From Siniperca chuatsi (Eukaryota; Chordata; Actinopteri; Centrarchiformes; Sinipercidae), in the NCBI RefSeq assembly GCF_020085105.1, contig NC_058061.1, positions 1,291,784 through 1,355,783 on the forward strand: a stretch of DNA of 64,000 nucleotides. Reading direction: 5' to 3'. The notes beneath the pieces are model-generated. The model ran no database searches. It worked only from the letters and a program-made list of their open reading frames with translations, and was not told the DNA's origin. Below, piece by piece: positions 21,266-33,200 of the stretch; position 1 is the first letter of the stretch, and every line of letters begins with the position of its first letter. The translations under genes were made by a program, and so were the position numbers.

Positions 21266-23291
21266 TCAGTTGTAGCTGTATCCGGGCAGAGGGAGCTTCT
21301 GACCCTCCTTGGCCTCGAAGAAGGTGTAGGACAGGGTGATGGTGTCCACTCGGGCCATCCGGGGGTCCTCGTCGAACTCCGGGTCGATGTAGAAGAAGAC
21401 GGGCATGTCCACCTCCTCGTGAGGGTTCAGACGCTGCTCCTCGAAGCAGAAACACTGCGGAGAGACGACGGAGAACCACACGTTCAACAGCTGGACGCAG
21501 AAACATTATTCTACCGTCAAGGATACACTAGAGGCGTCCTGGGACCTGGAACAGGTCTTGTGGACTTTGGAGGACCCGGCAGCTACAGACTACCTGGATC
21601 TTGTTGAAGTACTGCCCCGCCTCGAAGGGGACCACGTTGTAGGTGGAGATGCCGATGATTGGTTTATCTGTGGGGTTCTTTGCTCTGTAGAAAGCCAGCG
21701 CCGTCTCACCTGGAACCACCTGCAAAACAAGCACACACAGAAACCCTTTACAGCTAGTCTGGCTCCAGACCTGAGGCAGGACCAGAACAGGGCTGGTGCT
21801 GGCTCCAGACCTGAGGCAGGACCAGAACAGGGCTGGTGCTGGCTCCAGACCTGAGGCAGGACCAGAACAGGGCTGGTGCTGGCTCCAGACCTGAGGCAGG
21901 ACTGAACAGGGCTGGTGCTGGCTCCAGAAAGGACCAGAACTGGGCTGTGCTGGCTCCAGACCTGAGTGGACCAGAACAGGGCTGGTGCTGGCTCCAGACC
22001 TTTGGTGCTGGCTCCAGACCTGAGGCAGGACCAGAACAGGGCTGGTGCTGCGTCGGGACTGAGGTTGAAAATGAACTGGATGTGTGAGATAGTGACGGAG
22101 TTTGTGCCGAATGAGAGACGAGAAATCAGCCGTCGCGGTCGCAGGTGTAAGACACTTGGATTGAAATCTTTGCCAAATAAAACACAGCGTCCTAACTTCA
22201 GGTGGGCTTCATTTGGCAAAGATGTCCGCCGCTTACACGTGTCTGGTTCACGTGACGCGCCGCAGGGCTTCGACCGCATTAACATTCGCTTTAAAACGAA
22301 GGAAACGCACTGAAAATCCCCAGCGGTTCAAACGACGAGACGTTCTTCGGCGGCAGGTTCGAGGGGTCGAAGAGAACGCGACGCATTCGTGTTCTCGTAT
22401 TTTGAATTTACTCTTTGGCACGAATGAAGCTCGCGCCACGCGTCTCCGCACTTTGACTTCACCTTCGTGTTTCTGACTTTCGGAGTTTAAATACCAAAAG
22501 CCAACTAAAACAAGAAGAAGAGCAGTTTGCACTCACTTTATTTAAGGCGTTTCGTTCTGAACAAAGCGAGTGAATAATATTCTCTAAACGTAACGTTGAG
22601 TCGACCGCCTCATATTTGCTTCTCTTAAACTTCACGTGAAATGATTGCTCTGACATTTCTGTCGGCGCGTCGGCGTGAACGGGCGGAAACTACTGGGAAC
22701 AGAAGGTCTTGGTACGAGGCCCACTGAGGAAGGAGGACCCGGGTCTTACGAAGATCTCCGTCTGCTGCGGTTTGAAGTTCCACTGCATGCTGGCGTGCCG
22801 ATCTGCGTTGAAGGTGATCTTGAGGACGCGTTCCTTCACCGGCTTCATCGTCTCCACCAGATCTGCGTCGTGGCCGGCCACCGCCGTGCCGCCGAGCCCC
22901 GACGCCTGACGGGCAGAAACACAGCGGTCACACCTGCAGGCTGGAGGTGAAAAACATGTGGAACAGGAAGTTGTTGTTGTTTTGTTGTCCTCACCTGGCA
23001 GTAGAGCCTGTAGAGCGGCACTGCAGCGTACGACAGGCCGATCATCCCCACCCCGGCGGCGGTGATGTACGTCAGCACCGTCTTGTTCCTGGTTTTCCAC
23101 TCCTCCTCCTGGCTCTTGGACTTCCTGTTTCGGCTCTTGGCGCCTCGGCTCGGAGTGTGGACGCGCTGGGGAAGCCTCCGCCGCAGGAGGTGCTCAGCCT
23201 GAGAGTGCAGCGTCCTCGGAGCGCTGCAGCGAAACGTCCGGACGCATCGCGTTAACAACACCTGAGGACGTACCAGGAGGGGGAGCAGCAT
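21266..23291 (-). CDS. cox11: cox11, cytochrome c oxidase copper chaperone COX11
   Basis: COX11 delivers copper to the CuB site of COX1 and is anchored in the mitochondrial inner membrane with its copper domain in the intermembrane space. Four exons join in frame: 22995-23291, 22750-22905, 21594-21719 and 21266-21454 (stop TGA 21266-21268), all GT-AG and all phase 0, giving 255 residues (human about 276). Residues 1-65 are Arg-rich with no acidic residues at the start, like a mitochondrial presequence. A membrane segment follows at about 70-93 (TVLTYITAAGVGMIGLSYAA). The conserved Cys of LYCQ is residue 98, and the copper motif CFCF is 194-197, opening exon 4. The C-terminus ends LPGYSYN. The gene looks intact. 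Intron 2 carries a 40-bp minisatellite. Confidence 0.95.
21761..22050. repeat. 40-bp minisatellite in cox11 intron 2
   Basis: The unit GGCTCCAGACCTGAGGCAGG plus ACCAGAACAGGGCTGGTGCT is repeated exactly at 21761, 21801 and 21841, then continues in partly deleted copies to 22049. Confidence 0.95.
22140..22245. repeat. imperfect inverted repeat in cox11 intron 2
   Basis: Arms ATCTTTGCCAAAT (about 22167) and ATTTGGCAAAGAT (about 22210) are preceded and followed by GTGTAAG and CTTACAC. It may be a short palindromic MITE or only a hairpin. Confidence 0.5.
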
Positions 23292-23339
23292 GGCCGGGGC
23301 TGCGGTCGGTCCACACCTGAAGCTGGGTCTGGAAACTCA

Positions 23340-24640
23340 CCTGGGTGGAGGACAAACACCAGTCAGCTCAGAGACACTTGACTTCAAAATAAACATAAAA
23401 TATCTGCAAAGGTTTGTAGAGGTGAATTAGAAAAATTACTTATTTTAATAATAAAGATTTGTGGCTGCAGCTAATGACCATTTTCATTATCGATTAATCG
23501 TCTATGACACATTAGAAAACTGTGTCCATCACAATGTTAAGACAAGAGCAGCAAATTCTGACATTTAAGAACCATCAAATGTTTGCTTCTGCTTGCATAA
23601 TTACCTAAATAATTCATAAATTATCAAAATCGTTGTCGTTTAATTAATTGATTCAGGACTTTATTTTATGCAAAACAAATTCAACCAATACATTATCTTC
23701 TGAGAGCACCGAACCAAACTCCGTTCAAACAAGTTACACTTTACACAACATATATATCTCATGCCTGTTGCAATACGACTAAATTAAAACAAAATACTTT
23801 TCCCAACTTGGTAAAAGCCACTCTTCAATTCGGCATATGACTCGCTCTCTAAGCAGCACCTTTACAATGCAGGTCGAGCTGGAAATGTGAATTACCCTCG
23901 GCCAGTAAAGAGCGTTTGGAATTACTTTAATAAACGTAACGTTACATTTTCATCGTGCTGTCGGTGGTTCACATGTATGCCGAATTCGCCAGCGAAAACT
24001 GGCGTTTCTGAAAATGTCTCCAGTCATATAAAAGTATGCTTGTCCGTGTGCTAAAACACAGAAAAGCCTTAATTTCTCCAGTTTTTGGTCGAGGTTCGCG
24101 CGCTATTTTAACCACGAAACAAAGCACTGAACGATTATCGGAGTAAATACACATTTACTTTTAAGTTCAGCTTAATTGATATTGATTGATTGATTGATTA
24201 AACAAGTTGTTAAATTTAACAAAACGAGATAACAGTCATGTGACTGACATCCCTCTGACCTACAGTATCCAGGTGTCACTGTCTGCTAGCTCAGCTAGCA
24301 TGCTAACACAACTATTGGAAACGTAAAACGACAGCTTCGTTAAAAACACGGTTTGCTTTAGTTATTTTAAATAAACTCTAACATGCCGGTACCTTCAACG
24401 ATAAGCTCCACTGTCACTCACCGCGGGACAGCAACACATTACCGAACAGGTTTGGCGGAAATGTGCGTAACACCTGTGCAACACGGAATTAGCTCCCTTT
24501 CAGACACAAGCGTAAAGGTTCCGCACGCACACACACACATACACTCCTACAGTACCAACAGTGGACCATCATTCTGCACCTTCAGAAACACATCAAGGCA
24601 CAAAACGTGTAGAAAAGTACCTCATAATGTACAACTTTCT
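23340..24640. other. intergenic region upstream of cox11
   Basis: Holds a fragment of the ATCGATTAATCG fish repeat at about 23465-23670 (CATTTTCATTATCGATTAAT) and otherwise unassigned AT-rich DNA. No divergent gene was identified. Confidence 0.4.
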
Positions 24641-24649
24641 AAGTATGGA

Positions 24650-25122
24650 CTGCAGCTGATGATGCTTTTCATTCTGGATCCATCTGCTGATTCTTTTCTC
24701 CGTTGATCGATTGGTTTGATTAACTTGTGAAAACAGTGAGAAACGCCGTCACGACGACCCAGAGCCCAAAGTGACGCCTTCACCGTGTCGTCGTGTCCGA
24801 CACAACATTACAGACATCTGAGGAGCTGCAGCCAGGAAGTGATTTTACACGAAAAATGACTTTAACCGTCAAAAAAGCTGCTGATTAATTTTCTATCAGA
24901 ATCAGAAATACTTTATTGATCCCCGAAGGGAAACTCTTTAATTTCTAGCGTAGTTCAAATTACACTTACAACACAAGTTACTCCAGTTTGGAAGAAAAAG
25001 GAAAGTTAAAAGTTGGAAAAAGTTGGTAAGACGACGAGACGGAGCTACGGCAACGGGCAGCATGCGGGCTGGCGCATGCGCACACATCAACTAATCGATT
25101 AATCCACCGATTGTTTCAGCTG
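24650..25122 (+). repeat. ATCGATTAATCG-type teleost repeat, interrupted by Rex1
   Basis: The left part (24650-24896, CTGCAGCTGATGATGCTTTT to CTGATTAATTTTCTATC) and right part (25084-25122, CTAATCGATTAATCCACC to TTTCAGCTGTAC) form one common fish repeat. A 187-bp Rex1 derivative splits it. Confidence 0.65.
24897..25083 (-). mobile_element. internally deleted Rex1 (5' end joined to 3' tail, 187 bp)
   Basis: On the minus strand it starts GTGCGCATGCGCCAGCCCGC, runs through GTAGCTCCGTCTCGTCGTCT (shared with the 5' part of the Rex1 copy near 46290) and passes straight to GAGTTTCCCTTCGGGGATCA and a TTCTGATTCTG tail. No coding sequence remains. Confidence 0.75.
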
Positions 25123-25340
25123 TACGTCTACAATTTATACTTTTTTGTGTGTAAAAATCTAACGCGTAAAGTCACTAAAGCTGTCAGATAAATGTAGTGA
25201 AGTGAAAAGTTCAATATTTCCTCTGAGACGGAGCAGAAAGTAGCATGAAGTAGACTCAAGTAAAGTACAACTACCTCAAATTTGTACTTAAGTTCAGCAC
25301 TTGAGTAAATGTACTTAGTTACTTTCCACAACTGTCTGAA
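25123..25340. repeat. AGTAAAAGTAC-type teleost repeat fragment
   Basis: CTAAAGCTGTCAGATAAATG and TGAGTAAATGTACTTAGTTA followed by CTTTCCACAACTG: the end region of the same family as at 17763 and 27325. Confidence 0.7.
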
Positions 25341-25344
25341 TATC

Positions 25345-26650
25345 CACTGAACAGTAAATAAAGGTCTTGACTGGTGAAATGTTACCCAGCAAACCTCATG
25401 GTGAACACGCCGACAAATAAAATGCTCTTCAGGAATAATACGGCTGGAATAAAAACAACAATCTAAATATATATAATCTAAACCGGTTTTAAGAATTCAG
25501 ATTCCCAGCACCTTCATCCAGACAGATACAGTGAGACAGGAGAGTTCAGGTGAAATGGGACAAAACCTTTAATTATAAAAACAACTCATAGCAATGAGTC
25601 AATGACCACAGTGTTACAACAGTAATGATTTGTCAATTTCTTTTTAATAATAAGTTGAGTAACTAAGCGTAAATATCTGAAACTGCAGCGGTAGTTCATA
25701 TTTTATATTAATTGGTGTACAGGAAAGTAGAAGCAGACTGCCAGAGAGAAGTGAAATAAAAATAAAATATTAAGGAAAGCAGAGGCAAGAGTGAGAAATG
25801 ACATAACCCTGGATGTGAGACAGTAACAGGAGCTGTAAGAAAGGTAAAATGTCCAAAGATACAAGCTTTGTGATCAGATCTCAGCCAGGCTTAAATGCAA
25901 TTCATACGGCGTGACGATTCAGAAATAAATCCCAGTAAAACCCAGTAAGTTCAAAGGTCGACTAACTCCGCCTCTTCCTGCTCACTCAAGCAAGCCTGAC
26001 AAAAACTACAGGAAGTAAAGGAAAAAGAGTAGAGCCAATACAGCAGCTTCGCCTATTTGTCACAAACACTTTATGGACAAAATGAATCAAAACCTCAAGC
26101 GAGCGTAAAATCTTTTCAGCGATATTGTGGAAGTTTGTCTCTTCCATCCAGCTTATCGAAGTCGATAATTCACATAAAACTGCTTGGATGGAAACATGGC
26201 TTTGCGTTTCCCTGTTGCATGTTAACTTTAGAAGATAAAATCAAGCCTCCTACATTAATGAACTTTTTCTTTACATTAGGTCGGCCATCACAACAGTTTT
26301 AGAACAAGCTATTTAAAATAAATCTGTGCAGCAGAGCGAGAGCTGAAAGGTGCTAATACTATAATAAAATGAACAGAAAAAGACAATTAAAACTTTAATC
26401 AACAATAATAATAATAGAATAATAATGATGATAATAATAATAATAATGGGGACGGCTTGTGTTTACATTTTGTTCTATCTGTATTAAAGTTGTAGTTCGT
26501 GTGTAGATATTTTGCTTAATTCAAAAAAGGAAGCGTATCATTTTACATTGTTATACGTGACTAACATGATGATGCTTCACAATAAAAGCACAATCATTGT
26601 GTAATCAAACCGTAGTGAACTGAACTGAACTTGAACTGAATCGTGTGGTG
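25345..26650. other. intergenic, no gene found
   Basis: AT-rich; an ATAATA run at 26400-26450. Nothing else recognised. Confidence 0.35.
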
Positions 26651-26656
26651 CTAAGT

Positions 26657-27207
26657 TTACAGCGACAGGAACACGTAGTTGGATGGACGCCAAAACAGGA
26701 AAGCTGGGTAAACAGGCTCAGAGAAGTTGGTGTGGAAGGTGTGGAGGTGACTCAGTGTGTCAGATGAGACGTTATAGTAAGACAGAGTGCCAGCAGGCCA
26801 GTCCAGAAACAGTCCCAGTCGGGTGCAGCCGGTTGGAGGAACAGGGCAAAGGTGCTCCTCGTTATTATGCTCTGTATAAAGAGTAGCATCTGGTGGGAAC
26901 CATCTGTGGCCCAAACACCAGGACATGGTATTCCATCCAATCCTGCACCGGTCATCAGCTCCTTTCCGAAACAGCCCTCTGTAGCTAACACCTACAGCTA
27001 CATCTTCACTATGGCCAGCACTCCACTCCACCTCCCAGTAACAGCGCCCAGTCAGCCCCTCTCTGCACAGAACCTGACAGAAAGAATCAAATCTCTGTGG
27101 GAGGTCAGTATACGACTGTGAATCTCCACGTGTCGCCATCTTGTTTTCTTCAGACAGAGTGAGGTATCTGTGTGCTGTGTTTGGGTCCAGAGTGAGATCA
27201 CAGGCGT
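26657..27207 (-). CDS. stonustoxin-like gene exon 3, PRY-SPRY (B30.2) domain
   Basis: 183 codons including the stop, after acceptor ctctccatcag. It opens with the PRY motif [15 protein letters not shown], followed by SPRY motifs YWEVEW, VGVSYRG and [18 protein letters not shown]30.2 domains mediate protein binding and are the usual C-terminus of this family. The exon is intact. Confidence 0.88.
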
Positions 27208-30200
27208 CTGATGGAGAGAACGAGACGTGATCATTACAATTCAGACTCAATTTACATTTGTTGGTGAATGTTAAATCATAGGTTCATATTTTTTCACTCA
27301 CATGCTCATATGTGCTAAACATCGCCAGTGGTGGAAATTAACTATTTACTCAAGAACTGTACTTCAGTACAATTTTGAGATACTTTACTGAGTATTTCCA
27401 TTTGACACATTTCAGATGGAAACTTTATACTCCACTATATATATTTGACAGATATAGTCCTTATTAAATCTTATTAAATTCACCACGTTGTTAAAGATTA
27501 AACCAGCGATTCACAGCCTTTTTGTCTTGTGACCTCTGATATAAAGTCAGTGTGTAGTCGCGTCTCCTCGTCATGTTTCAGAGGCTCTCAGCTGTTATCA
27601 GTTCCTCCAAAGAGACATTTCTCCTCTAAACTTCTCACATGGTTTCGTTTCAATAACTGTTCGAAGATTAGAGAAGAGTCCAAAACTGAAAACAGGTTTG
27701 TGTATCAGAACTTTGTTTCTTCTTCTTTCCTCTCCCATCAATCATCTCAGGACCCCTCAGATTTATCTGCTGACCCTGTGGAGGGGCCCGACCCCTAGGT
27801 TGGGAACCACTGGACTAAACTAGCTAACTGTATATAAAGTAGTTAAAACTAGCTAACTGTGTATAAAGCAGTAAAACTAGCTAACTGTATATAAAGTTGT
27901 TAAAACTAGCTAACTGTATATAAAGTAGTTAAAACTAGCTAACTGTGTATAAAGCAGTTAAACTAGCTAACTGTATATAAAGTAGTTAAAACTAGCTAAC
28001 TGTATATAAAGCAGTTAAAACTAGCTCCACCTCGAGCAGCTACGACAGTAAAACGCTGCTCTAACGTTGATGCATCAGTATTAACAATCTAATAATGTCA
28101 GACAGAATCAGATATCAGCCGCAGGAGACATTTTACTGCAGAACCAGTACTTTTACTACATGAAGCTGAAAATACTTGTGTACTTATTTAAGTAAACTTT
28201 TGAATGCAGGACTTTAACTTGTAATTGATTATTTTTATATTGTTGTACTGGTCCTTTTACTTAAAGGTCTAGTCTGTAGGATTTAGTGCCATCTAGCATT
28301 GAAATTGCATTTTGCAACCATTTAAATATCATATATCATCCTCCCGTTCCAAGCGTCTAGGAGAAACGACGGTGGCCGCGAAACTCGCAAAAAAAAAAAA
28401 CGGCGACCTCCGTGGAAGCAGAGCTGCTACCTCTGTAGATAAGAATGGTTTATTCTAAGGTAATGAAAACATGATTCTTATTTTCAGGTGATTATACACT
28501 AATGAAAAGATTCTTATAAATATTTTATTCCATTTATGTCAATAGCTCCTCCTAAATGTTACACACTGTAGCTTTAAGGATCTGAATACTTCCTCCACCA
28601 TCAACAGTAATGTTGGTCGTTTTACTTGAGAACCCTTTCTAAAGTGATTTCAATGTAAGTGATGACAAAATCCATAGTATCTTTCTAAGAAAAGATCAAA
28701 ATGGACTCTGTGAGTAATAAAATGTATGACAATCAGGTTTCTGAAGGAGAGTCATTTGTTATTATTAGTCTAAAAGTGAAAATAAAGTACTTACACCAGA
28801 TTAAATCTCTTCTGTCTGTTACATGTTCCACATCAGGGATGTCAGGCTTTGAGAAATCATCAGTGACCAGAACGCCGTCCTTGTAATGGTAGAGGGTTGC
28901 TCCGGTGTATTTCTTATTTGCAATGGCTGCTACCAGGAAACAGAATCTGCTGCTGTTCTTCAAGGCTTTGGGAAAATCGTGGACAGCTCTGGCTTTTTCT
29001 CTCATTTTCGTTAAAACTTCATCTGAGAAGTACCACTGGTCTTGTGCAGGTGCCGTGACAACCAAATGACCTTGTAATTTAAATTGATCCACGTAGTTGG
29101 CCATCTCATCAAGGTAGGGGTCAGTAGTTTCCAGGGAGGTGAAAACAAAGCACAGAGCATCCTCCACACCTGGAGCAAGAACCTCTCTGTCCAGCTCTGA
29201 CTGGTTTGGGACGATCTTTATTCCCTCCATCATCTCTACACAGGACCTGATGACGTTCATTTCTCTCTCTTTATCTTTCAGCCACTTACTTAGTTTTTCA
29301 TGACTGAACGGTGACTTGTCTCTGTCTTCAAAGACTTTTTCTAATTTGCTCTCATCTTCTTCACCTGCCCTGATCAAGGGAAGCTCCTTCGCCATGGTCT
29401 GTTCCAGTACAGATCTGAAATAGACACAGAGTGTCTGGAAACTGCACGCTTTTTCATGAATTTGCGGAATATCTTTCACTACTTTGTCCTGCAGAAAATC
29501 GTTGCATCCTTTTTCCAGATGATGCAGGTCCTCCAGAGCATCTTGAGCCTTCCTTAGTAGTCCAACACTGATCCCACTCTTCAGCTCAGCAGATTTGGGA
29601 ACCAAATTCTTCAGCGGCATCAGCCAGACCTTCAGTGGAACACTGTTCTCTCCATTTTCTCCCAGCAGCTGTGGAAGTTTACTGTAGGTCTTCACTGCGT
29701 CTACAAATGTTGTAGGGTTGCTTTCAAGAAGGAAGTCTCCGTAGAATTTGCAGGAAAACTTCTCAGTCAGGGCTTTTTCTTCATCAGTCAGCTTGATGTC
29801 AACTTTCCCCTCAACATTAAATGAGGGCATCTTCCTTATCACAGCTTCCATGCTGCCCTGGATGTGCTGAACGCTGCTGGCTTCTAACTTCTCACTGTCA
29901 AACACAAAGAAAGCATTTGCCCCATAAAGGATGCCTGTGACTACATGTGTTGCCAAACCCTTCTCAATAACATCTATCTGGTGGGTGTTCATGGTTTCAA
30001 GGTTCATTGAAAACTTTTTAAACTTGGTGGTAGCTTTGTACTCAAACGTCACTCTGCTCTGGTTCTTGAATTTCTTTGTATCATTCAGATACTTGGCAGA
30101 TCCTCAACTTCAACCAGTCCACTCAGGAAACTGGCCTTCAGAGAAGCATCAACATCCAGCAGAAAGGACTTGGAGTCAATGGAGTCAGATGCAGTTATTT

Positions 30201-33200
30201 CAAATTCACTGCTGTGCTGAGAGCTTTCAGCTGTGTTCTTTTGAAGAGTTGTTTCATTGAACAATGTGAAACCTGTAAACATAGACCATGTGTTAAAGCA
30301 AGCAAAATATTTTGTTAATATTCAGACATATATAACTAATGTGCATCTTTCAAGAAAGATTGGTAGAAATGTGGGAGACTGAAATAATGATGATAATAAA
30401 ATTATTGATTTATATTGGACTTTGTTGCTTTTACAACAAGACAGATAAAAATACATGAAAGTAAGTTAAAACAATGAAAATTATAAATAATCAATAAAAG
30501 ACAGTTTTATTGTACAACCAACCTTATGATAAATAAGGGGGTACCACAAGGGTATGTACTGGGTCCTTTACTATTTACACTCTATATAAACACTATTATC
30601 ATGCAAACACACACTTATAATGTCCATTTTTATGCAGATGATACAGTCTTTTATGCATTTGGCTCCTCTTCAACTCAAGCTATATCGAGATTACAAGCCT
30701 TTAATGTTCTTCAGACATCTCTGCATAATCTCAAACTTGTACTGAATGCAGACAAGCAGCCTGGTCTCACCAAATGGTGTATGAATAACACGCTAATGTC
30801 ATTTTGTGTGTTATCACAATGCAATTATTTGCTTTTCGCGTGTCATTTCAAGCTATTTAGTCTCTACAGACTTCTATTGTGCAGAGACGGCGTGTTATTT
30901 GATGTGTGAATGTCATATAGAAAACAATGTCAGGTGACGTAGTATATAGAGCTACAAGTCCGCCTAAGGAGGTGGTTGGGGTGGCTGGATAGTTGGGTCA
31001 AACAAACCCAGGGCTGTCACCCAGGAGACCGGAGTTTGTGTCCCGTGTGAAACCAAAAGTCAATGTTGACTTTTTTAATGTTTTAACTTACGTAACGTAT
31101 GTGACTTACATCACGTTGCGTTACTTATATTAACCCAAACCATGTAGTTTTATTGCCTAAACCTAACCAAACTGCGACCGTTTCACAACGTTAACCACGT
31201 GTTTATTATTGTTACCATGATGACGGAGGTCACCTGATTATGACGACGAAGGTCACCTGACTGTCTTTTCCCGTACGTCCAAAACTCATGAAATGCGGCA
31301 TTCTGTGATGGCGTTAAATGACACGTGAAAAGCTTAAAATGCGTCGACATGACATGCGAAATGTCCTTAAAAGTGGCGTGCTATTTCTACGCCATCCCTT
31401 GAGATCACGTTGCAACAAGACAAAATGTGAGCTCCTGATCTCAATGAGATTAACTGAATAAATACATCCATCCATCCATCCATCCATCTTCTTCCGCTTA
31501 TCCGGGGCCGGGTCGCGGGGGCAGCAGTCTAAGCAGGGACTCCCAGACTTCCTTCGCCCCAGACACTTCCTCCAGCTCCTCCGGGGGGATCCCGAGGCGT
31601 TCCCAGGCCAGCCGAGAGACATAGTCCCTCCAGCGTGTCCTGGGTCTTCCCCGGGGCCGCCTCCCGGTGGGACATGCCCAGAACACCTCCCGAGGGAGGC
31701 GTCCAGGAGGCATCCGGATCAGATGCCCTAGCCACCTCAGCTGGCTCCTCTCGACGTGGAGGAGCAGCGGCTCTACTCGAGCTCCCCGTGTGACTGAGCT
31801 CCTCACCCTATCTCTAAGGGAGCGCCCAGCCACTCGGCGGAGGAAAGCCCATTTCGGCCGCTTGTATCCGCGATCTTGTCCTTTCGGTCACTACCCAAAG
31901 CTCATGACCATAGGTGAGGGCAGGAGCGTAGATTGACCGGTAAATCGAGAGCTTTGTCTTTCGACTCAGCTCCTTCTTTACCACAACGGTCCGATACAGC
32001 GCCCGCATCACTGCAGGCGCTGCACCGATCCGCCTGTCAATCTCACGCTCCATCCGTCCCTCACTCGTGAACAAGACCCCGAGATACTTAAACTCCTCCA
32101 CTTGGGGCAAGGACTCCCCACCCACGCCGAAGAGAGCAAACCACCTTTTTCCGGTCAAGAACCATGGCCTCAGATTTGGAAGAGCTGATTCTCATCCCAG
32201 CTGCTTCACACTCGGCTGCAAACCGTCCCAGTGCATGCTGCAGGTCCTGGTTTGAAGAAGCCATCAGAACGACATCATCTGCAAACAGCAGAGATGAGAT
32301 CCTGTGGTTCCCAAACCGGACACCCTCCGGCCCCTGACTGCGCCTAGAAATTCTGTCCATATAAATTATGAACAGAACCGGTGACAAAGGGCAGCCCTGG
32401 CGGAGTCCAACATGCACCGGGAACAGGTCTGACTTACTGCCGGCAATGCGAACACAGCTCCTGCTCCGGTTATACAGGGACCGGACAGCCCTTAGCAAAG
32501 GGCCCCGGACCCCATACTCCCAGAGCACTCCCCACAAAGCGCCCGGGGCACACGGTCGAATGCCTTCTCCAGATCCACAAAGCACATGTGGACTGGTTGG
32601 GCAAACTCCCATGAACCCTCGAGCACCCGATGGAGAGTATAGAGCTGGTCCAGTGTTCCACGACCGGGACGAAAAACCACTCTGCTCCTCCTGAATCCGA
32701 GGTTCGACTATCGGACGAATTCTCCTCTCCAGTACCCTGGAATAGACCTTACCGGGAGGCTGAGAAGTGTGATCCCTCTGTGATTGGAACACACCCTCCG
32801 GTCCCCTTTCTTATACAGAGGGACCACCACCCCGGTCTGCCAGTCCAGAGGCACTGTCCCAGACCGCCACGCGATGTTGCAGAGACGTGTCAGCCAAGAC
32901 AGTCCCACAACATCCAGAGACTTAAGATACTCAGGACGGATCTCATCCACCCCGAAGCCTTGCCACCAAGGAGCTTGCCAACAACCTCAGTGACTTCGGC
33001 CAGGGTGATGGATGAGTCCGCCTCCGGTCCCCAGCCTCCGCTTCCTCTTCGGAAGACGTGACAGCGGGATTGAGGAGATCCTCAAAGTATTCCTTCCACC
33101 GTCCGACAACATCCCCAGTCGAGGTCAACAGCTCTCCACCCGCACCGTACAAGGTGTTGGTGAAGCACTGCTTCCCCCTCCTGAGCCGTCGGACGGTTTG

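Larger units (their letters stand above)
27325..28608 (-). repeat. composite AGTAAAAGTAC-type repeat with nested elements (copy 2)
   Basis: Starts CCAGTGGTGGAAATTAACTA and resumes at 28578 with GATCTGAATACTTCCTCCAC after the nested elements. It carries a hAT-like element (27504-27812), about seven tandem 30-bp units (AAACTAGCTAACTGTATATA AAGTAGTTAA, 27820-28027) and a TTAA-flanked MITE at 28261. It lies in intron 2 of the stonustoxin-like gene. Confidence 0.75.

Noticed and set aside
30960-31040. tRNA-like sequence
   Set aside because: Only a weak B-box resemblance inside an inverted-repeat element; no cloverleaf could be built by eye.
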